A stretch of DNA of 64,000 nucleotides from Sparassis latifolia (lineage: Eukaryota > Basidiomycota > Agaricomycetes > Polyporales > Sparassidaceae): contig CM031552.1 in the NCBI GenBank assembly GCA_018466975.1, forward strand, positions 1,240,001-1,304,000. Reading direction: 5' to 3'. The first letter of the stretch is position 1; the number at the start of each line of letters is the position of its first letter. Positions 58,363 through 64,000 of the stretch are shown in pieces. The notes under the pieces are model-generated. The model was given only the letters and a program-made list of their open reading frames with translations. It ran no database searches and had not been told where the DNA came from. The translations under genes and the position numbers were made by a program.

Positions 58363-59000
58363 AGTATGTGATAGAGATTGCGTAGTGGATGACAGGTAGC
58401 CAGACGATAGAGTACGCGCAAATGGAGGACTCATACATACTATGAACTTGAAGGCTGTATGACGTTTGAGAGCCTGCCACCAGGACTTCCCATTTTCAAA
58501 CTTAGGACTTCCCACTTCAAGTTTCTCTCATCGATCTACTGTCTTCCTGCTGTGCATATCATTTCGTCCATCTCGTTCAGTCTGCAATCATCTTTATTTA
58601 AGTGTCTATCCCTCTTTGTGTTCTCCTTGTCACTCCACCATCACTACGTACATATTTCTCTTTATATCTCATATCGTGCATGCGTCTTACGGTTCTCCTT
58701 GCTCGTCTACCAGCTGATTTGTCCGATCTACAATTATTTCTATCCAGGTTTCTATCCCTGTCCGTGCTCTCCTTGACACTCCACCGTCACTATGTATGTA
58801 CTTATATTTATTTCCCATATCTTGCGTGCACCTCACGGTTCTCTTTGCTCATTTAACAGCTGCATCGTCCGATTCGCATGCATCGATGTGGGCCAGAACA
58901 CGATGAGGACATCCTCCTGCAGACACTGACCCAGCGACGTGCTGGACGCAGAGCCTTGTGCCGCTAAACCTTTGCAGCCTTTCGAAATGTGTCATTCACC
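58363..59000. repeat. Duplicated non-coding block, copy 2
   Basis: This is the direct-repeat partner of 57104-57605. It contains an internal partial duplication: about 58588-58690 resembles about 58745-58840 (TATCCCT...GTG CTCTCC, CTCCACC-TCACTA, TTT-TCTCATATC). It abuts the Rho fragment's 5' exon, so the duplicated block may itself come from the same captured locus. Confidence 0.72.
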
Positions 59001-59666
59001 TGGGTGACGTGTGCTGGCTCACACATGCAGCAAGCTTGGCGACGCTATTCCACGTCCCAGTGAGTGGTCATGATGCTGAGTTTATTCGTGTGTGCCTGGA
59101 TCATGCCTCGTGCACCGTATCCAACCCAACCCGCTCGCAGTGGATGTGACCATCCATCAGTTTCTGCGCTACGAGCGGATAGTCTACGCACTTTTACAGC
59201 ACCCGCATTGCTAACGTCGCTCCGCAGATGTGCACCCCCGATCCCGATGAGTCTCGGCCATCGCAGACAGTTTTCCTCTGCGAAGGCATGGCCTGTGCTC
59301 GGGATGCCTGTGCGTTTCTCTGCATGAGGTGCATGGTCAGGCCCGGGCTTGGTCCACTTTGCTGAGTAGTAGAATATGTGATACACTTGTTGGCAGCCCA
59401 CCACGGCCTGTGAATATCAAGGGGACAACAAAGCACCACAGCGATTCGTGAGTACTACTTTCGCACTTTGTTTTCTGATGAGTCTGATCTTTTTTCAGTA
59501 ATCTGAACAGACAGATCTCTCAGCAACTGTATTGTCGTCATCTGACGTCCTCAAAACGCGAGCATTGTCTGGTAAGTTACCTTCGCTCACATCCTCTGTA
59601 CCATCCCGTCCTCGGCGTGTTCGCGCATGTCTGTCTAATCACCTTCCCTCGCAGACAACCTGCAAT
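59001..59666. promoter_or_regulatory. 5' region of the long unknown transposon gene
   Basis: This is the upstream region and likely leader of the gene starting at 59667. An upstream in-frame ATG at 59532 could add an N-terminal extension if no leader intron is removed. A 119-codon minus-strand frame (59045-59404) has no motif. Confidence 0.4.
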
Positions 59667-62600
59667 ATGGCTCGGAGGAAAGACACTGGTCCTCCAGATG
59701 TCATTGAACCTCGCACTCTGAGGTCTCGGTCAAAGCCCGACAAGGTCGCTTCAGAAGCTCTCCCTCCTCTACCTTGCAGGGCGAGCGCAAAGAAGCGTGC
59801 TTCCCTGGCAGTCGATGATATCCATGTATCTCATGACGAGGATGAGAGTCAGGTTAGTCATGCCTATCCTCAATAGGATCAGTTTCTAACATTTAATTTG
59901 CAGGTTCCACCCAAACTGAGGCCTAAGCCAAAACCGAAGGGGAAGGGGAAGAAGTGCGCCCAGCGCAAGGCACCAGCTGGCAACATTGATGCTGACGAGC
60001 ATGACGCCGCTGACGAGGTACTTCAAAATGTTTTTTTTGGTACTTCAACTAACACTCCACTCTCCGCTATCCTGCAGGATGTTCCCGCGGATGTGTCGAA
60101 TAATCGGAAGCAACCTCCGAGGAAGAGCACCGTCCAAACGACACATTCAACAGTAGAAGAGGTCAACAGTGACGATCCGGAGGTACGTCGGTCCAGCGTA
60201 TATTTCATTCTATTGTACTGACAGCTATTGAATGGCCTGTTAATTTTTCAGGATGTCGCACTGCCTCGGTCGAAGAGGACTCGACGTGATCTGGTGACGG
60301 ATATGGTGCCGCCACTCGTGCGGCCGCCGTCTGAGGGAATGGAGGAGCATGCTGACAGCGACGTACCCATTGGTAGCGTGAACCCAGGCGTTGACATGCC
60401 AGCCATCCTCAGTGACGATAATGAGGAAGATGCACCCGGTGACGACGAGCTAGGCGTAGAGTTCGATGTCATCATGCACGAAGATGTGGCTGCCGTTACT
60501 GATGTCATGGGCATCGACACTTCCACTGATGGCGATGTTCACCAGGTGCTCGATCGGGAGGGCAACAACGTCGGACAGGAGCGACGTTCAGAAAGTTGTA
60601 ATGAGGGTAAGTTCATTTTGATATGCTGGTGATGTTCGCTGACTCAGATTGCAGAGCACGACGAGTCGGACCCTTCAGGGAGTGACTACGCTAAGACTAG
60701 GGATCAGGAGATGCTTCGGCGCAGCAAGAGCCTCAGACGTCGTGCTGACAATGTCGATACGGAGACAGAAGATGACGAGGATGATGCAGAATTGCAAGAT
60801 GAGGTGACCTCTGACCCGGCCGTGTCCGTGCATCGACCAAAGATGAGCAGTAACATCCAGAAGAGGGGAAAGGACCGTGCTGCATCACCTCAGGCTGATG
60901 ACAGTGAAGTGCGTGCAGCAGACAATTGGCTAAAGACTCCGGGACCGTTGTCGAAGGAGGCCAGAGAGCAAGCCACTGAGCTTGGGGAGAACATCTTGAA
61001 GATGGCAGCGAATATTGGTCGCAAGTATGGGAAGAGTACTCGTGATATTCTTGTGCATGCCGGTCTCAGTTTTAAACCCTCTCGCGCCGCGAACCCCGCC
61101 AACATATACCGTCATTGGTACTCTCGGAAGCATCCAAAGATGAAGGACGGTATGTATTGCATTCATATTACATGAGCATGGTTGTACTGACAAACTCGAA
61201 GTCAGCTCCACAGATTACTTGAAGATGATCGACGTAGCTTACAAGAAGCTGTTCAAGAATGTTGACCCTGACGACGAGGATGGACGGGAGGCAGTCATTA
61301 AGTCGATTCATGTCATGTGCGATGATCGCGAGTTCGACGATGCGAATGTCAGGCCGACCTCTATGAAGTCTATCACGGCATGGATGATGAGTGCGAAGGA
61401 CCAGTTCACAGATTTGGTATGTAAATTCTGACATTATTTTGTTCTGCATCTGATGGTCAAGTAACAGGCAGCTTCATATCGGAATCTTGCTGACATGGAA
61501 GTCATCGGGGCCATCCTCTACGTCGGAACTGATACCGCGGGACGTCAAATGTCTGCGATCTTCGGTGGTTCGCTGGCCGTGAAGAAGCTCATCGAAGATA
61601 ATGGACTTGATGTTCGCACGTTCCTCGACTTCCTCACTACGAGCTTGAAGTAAGTTTTTGTTTAGTGTCATTGTCATTCATCGCTCACGATCAACCCAGG
61701 TCATCTCACTTTAGCTTGGAGGGCTTCAACTTGCCAACGAAGTTTGGCCATAGCATCGTTGTCGAGGCGAAGGTTAAGGAGAATCCTCGTGATCGCTATC
61801 AGCGTATCTTCACCGGCATGATGCAAGAGACTCTGCGTATGTATTCTTTTCACTCGTGTACCTGCCTCATGCTGACATTACATGCTCGCAGAACAATACG
61901 ATCCCATCGTTGTACGCGTCCACTGGATGAATTGGTTGAAAATCGCATCACGACATAGTCTCTGCATCGTAGACTGGCCTGCATGCATACCGGCGCCGGG
62001 ACCCGATTTCAACTATAAGAACTTGAAGACTAATGAACTGAAAATGCTTACGGAGGGCTATATTGAGGAGCGTCTGCATGGGCACACAAATCTCAAGATT
62101 CCGCAGATCGTTAAATGGCACGAGGGTGAGTTGATGCTCGCCATGTTGCGATGTTAGTCTAACAGGTCTCTTCTAGATGACATGGAGTTGTCGGTGCTCG
62201 ATCCACGCCACGCACTCATCCCACTTGTCATCGATGCTAAGGGCACCAGGCTCCAGCTCGTGCGCGACACAAAGGATTCGCTGAAGGTGCCTGGATGTTT
62301 AGCGACCAAGCCTGAGCTTGATTCGAACTCCGAGAGTGAGGAGGAGGAGGAGGACCAGGAGGCACTGCCGCCACCACCGTCACCGCCGCCGCTGTGGAGC
62401 AAGCGTTCCAAGTCCAAGTCAGCCGGTACCAAGGCTCCTTCTGCAACAAAGGTCGGCGGTACAAATCAAGTTCACAAGCGTCGCCGGGAACTAGACATCA
62501 ATGAAGATGTTCAATCAGACGAGGTCCAAGAAGTTATTCCTGTTGTCAGGGACATCCGCGGGGCCACAACACGCCTCCCTTTACAGCATGCTGCATCTCC

Positions 62601-63348
62601 CCACGGTCACGTTGCCCCTCGCAGTAGAAGGCAGTACGAGGATGAGCTCGAAGGATACAGCAGTGCTGACAGCGTGCATGCTGGCATCAACAATAGAGCT
62701 GCCACTCGTTATCAAGGCCAGTTGCCCAAACACCATGCCGCGCCCTTGCCAAAGCGAGAGGCGCACCGATCTGACTCTCATACTCGAGGTATCAGGCCGC
62801 CCTCTGTTATCCCTCCTTCGCGGCTTCCATCAGGCAACGCGCCGAGCACTGGATATTCGCGCGGCTACTCCCCGACCATTGCATATGTCCCACGGGCGAG
62901 CAATTCTATTGGCGGGCATGCACGTGGCTACTCCCCTGCTGCTGGATTTCCTCCTCGTCTGGCGTCTCATGCACATCGGTCACAGTTGCAACGTGCAGGT
63001 CATTCTCAACCTTTAGCGGTGCCCTCCCATCAAGACCTTAGCATCCAAGAGGATGAGAACCACCGTTATCACTACCAAGCCCACACCCGAGGGGCGGGAC
63101 AGCAAGACTTCGTGCGACGGGCAGATAATGTCATTGAGGAGGAGGATGAGTTTGTTGACAAAGGTAGGATGCCTCAGCAGTCGATGCATGCAGGTCGAGC
63201 GACACTGGGCAGAACTTTCACTAATGCTGTTGCTGGGCCAAGTGGCAAGTACTCTCATCATCATGCGGAGGCGGGGCCAAGCTATATTGACTATGCACCT
63301 GATGACGTCGGTGCGCTTTTTGACGATCCGGTGTACTATGACGAATAA
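59667..63348 (+). CDS. Large KDZ-element cargo protein of unknown function
   Basis: I do not recognise a named family. The ATG at 59667 (MARRKDTGPPDVIEPRTLRS) begins about ten exons coding for roughly 1,050 residues. The first third is basic, then acidic, and disordered (KPKPKGKGKKCAQRK; DNEEDAPGDDELG; ETEDDEDDAELQD). A conserved-looking globular core runs from about 60900 to 62280: REQATELGENILKMAANIG, STRDILVHAGLSF, NIYRHWYSRKHPKM, AGRQMSAIFGGSLAVKKLIE, FGHSIVVEAK, VVRVHWMNWLKI, LSVLDPRHALIPLVIDA. The last exon (62180-63348) is low-complexity: an EEEEE/Pro-rich stretch, RSKSKSAG, GYSRGYSPTIAY-type repeats and a His/Gly-rich tail, stop at 63346-63348. Splice sites are good and no stop breaks the frame, in contrast to the neighbouring transposase. 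It is probably nuclear. The core helical segment resembles DNA-binding folds in tone only. Confidence 0.7.
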
Positions 63349-63555
63349 GACTTAGGTAGTTAAATTTGGATTATCTCCGATACTATGACCCAGTTTGGGA
63401 CTTGTCAATATATCATGAGATTTATCTGCGAGATTGTGTGTTTACAATATATGTGGGCACTTTGTGGGACATGGGAGGTCCACAGTACAAAATAAAGGCC
63501 TTGGGATGTCCTATCACCATAGGATGGGAGGTGCATGAAAAATCCCGAGCTTGAA
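63349..63555. other. Spacer between cargo gene and right repeat array
   Basis: This non-coding stretch holds a degenerate first repeat unit recognisable at about 63470-63530 (GGGAGGTCCACAGTAC, CCTTGGGATGTCC). Confidence 0.45.
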
Positions 63556-64000
63556 AAGGCCATTTAATATGAGGCAGGAGGTCCGTCTCACCCAGTAGGT
63601 ACCTTGGGATGTCCATTTGATATCAGGTGGGAGGTCCGTCTCACCCTGTACAGACCTTGGGATGTCCATTTGATATGAGGCGGGAGGTCCGTCTTACCTA
63701 GTACCGACCTTGGGAAGTCCATTTGACATGAGGCGGGAGGTCCGTCTCACCTAGTAGGGACCTTGGGAAGTTCATTCTATATGAGGCGGGAGGTCCGTCT
63801 CACCCAGTAGGGACCTTGGGATGTCCATTTGATATGAGGCAGGAGGTCTGTCTCACCCAGTAGGGACCTTGGGATGTCCATTTGATATGAGGCGGGAGGT
63901 CTGTCTCACCCAGTAGGGACCTTGGGATGTCCATTTGATATGAGGCGGAAGGTCCGTTTTACCTAGTACAGACCTTGGGAAGTCCATTTGATATGAGGCG
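63556..64000. repeat. 53-bp tandem repeat array, right, reverse orientation
   Basis: At least eight units of GATATGAGGCGGGAGGTCCG, then TCTCACCCAGTAGGGACC and TTGGGATGTCCATTT. Each is the reverse complement of the left array unit at 51877-52362. The array runs past the window edge. Neighbouring units are nearly identical. Confidence 0.93.

Larger units (their letters stand above)
50766..64000. mobile_element. Large KDZ transposon with host-derived cargo (right end beyond window)
   Basis: The block is bounded on the left by the broken membrane-protein gene. It contains a 39-bp minisatellite, a 53-bp repeat array, the KDZ transposase (-), a truncated eIF5-like gene (-), a broken Rho-GTPase fragment (-), a long unknown gene (+), and then a second 53-bp array in reverse orientation running off the window. 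Arrays of the same unit in opposite orientation around a transposase are what subterminal repeats of one large DNA transposon would look like. Visible length is about 13 kb. KDZ elements of agaricomycetes are known to be large and multi-gene. The exact termini are not proven. Confidence 0.72.

Overview
The window reads as nuclear DNA of an Agaricomycete (mushroom-forming basidiomycete), most likely from the Polyporales. The genes are broken by many GT-AG introns of about 45-65 bp. Families typical of these fungi are present: DUF6533 membrane proteins, a protoilludene-synthase-like sesquiterpene cyclase, a KDZ transposase and dense cytochrome P450s. No bacterial, plasmid or phage signature was seen. 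All gene models were spliced by eye from the sequence and from comparison between paralogues.

Region 1 (0.69-31.2 kb) is a duplicated metabolic gene cluster. Unit A is DUF6533(-), P450a(-), MFS transporter(+), sterol-C24-methyltransferase-like gene(-), P450b(+). Unit B is DUF6533(-), methyltransferase(+), MFS(-), P450a(+), P450b(+), followed by a third DUF6533 gene(+). The inner trio P450a-MFS-methyltransferase forms two inverted arms of about 7.9 kb (about 3.29-11.22 and 18.23-26.23 kb), while P450b and DUF6533 keep direct orientation. This fits a tandem duplication followed by inversion of the inner trio in one copy. Each inner gene has exactly one intact copy. The left methyltransferase and the right MFS and P450a read through, while the left P450a, left MFS and right methyltransferase each differ by a single-base deletion that shifts the frame. 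Both P450b copies are intact. An Erg6-like methyltransferase, a CYP7/CYP8-like P450, a second P450 and a 14-TM exporter suggest tailoring and export of a sterol or triterpenoid. That is inference.

Region 2 (31.4-50.8 kb) holds SEC63 (-), a broken alpha/beta-hydrolase fragment, a flavin-containing monooxygenase (-), a gene-poor 2 kb stretch, a coilin-like gene (-), a 5'-truncated DUR3-type urea transporter pseudogene (+), an intact sesquiterpene synthase (-), a hAT-like MITE, an intact alpha/beta-hydrolase (+) that is the parent-like copy of the broken fragment, and the 3' remnant of a multi-pass membrane protein gene.

Region 3 (about 50.8 kb to the right edge) is a large KDZ (Kyakuja-Dileera-Zisupton) transposon. 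Arrays of 53-bp repeats in opposite orientation lie at 51.88-52.35 kb and 63.56 kb onward. Between them are a KDZ transposase gene with three nonsense codons, a truncated eIF5-like gene, a broken Rho-GTPase fragment, a roughly 0.6 kb duplicated non-coding block, and a long intact gene of unknown function. The right end of the element lies beyond the window.
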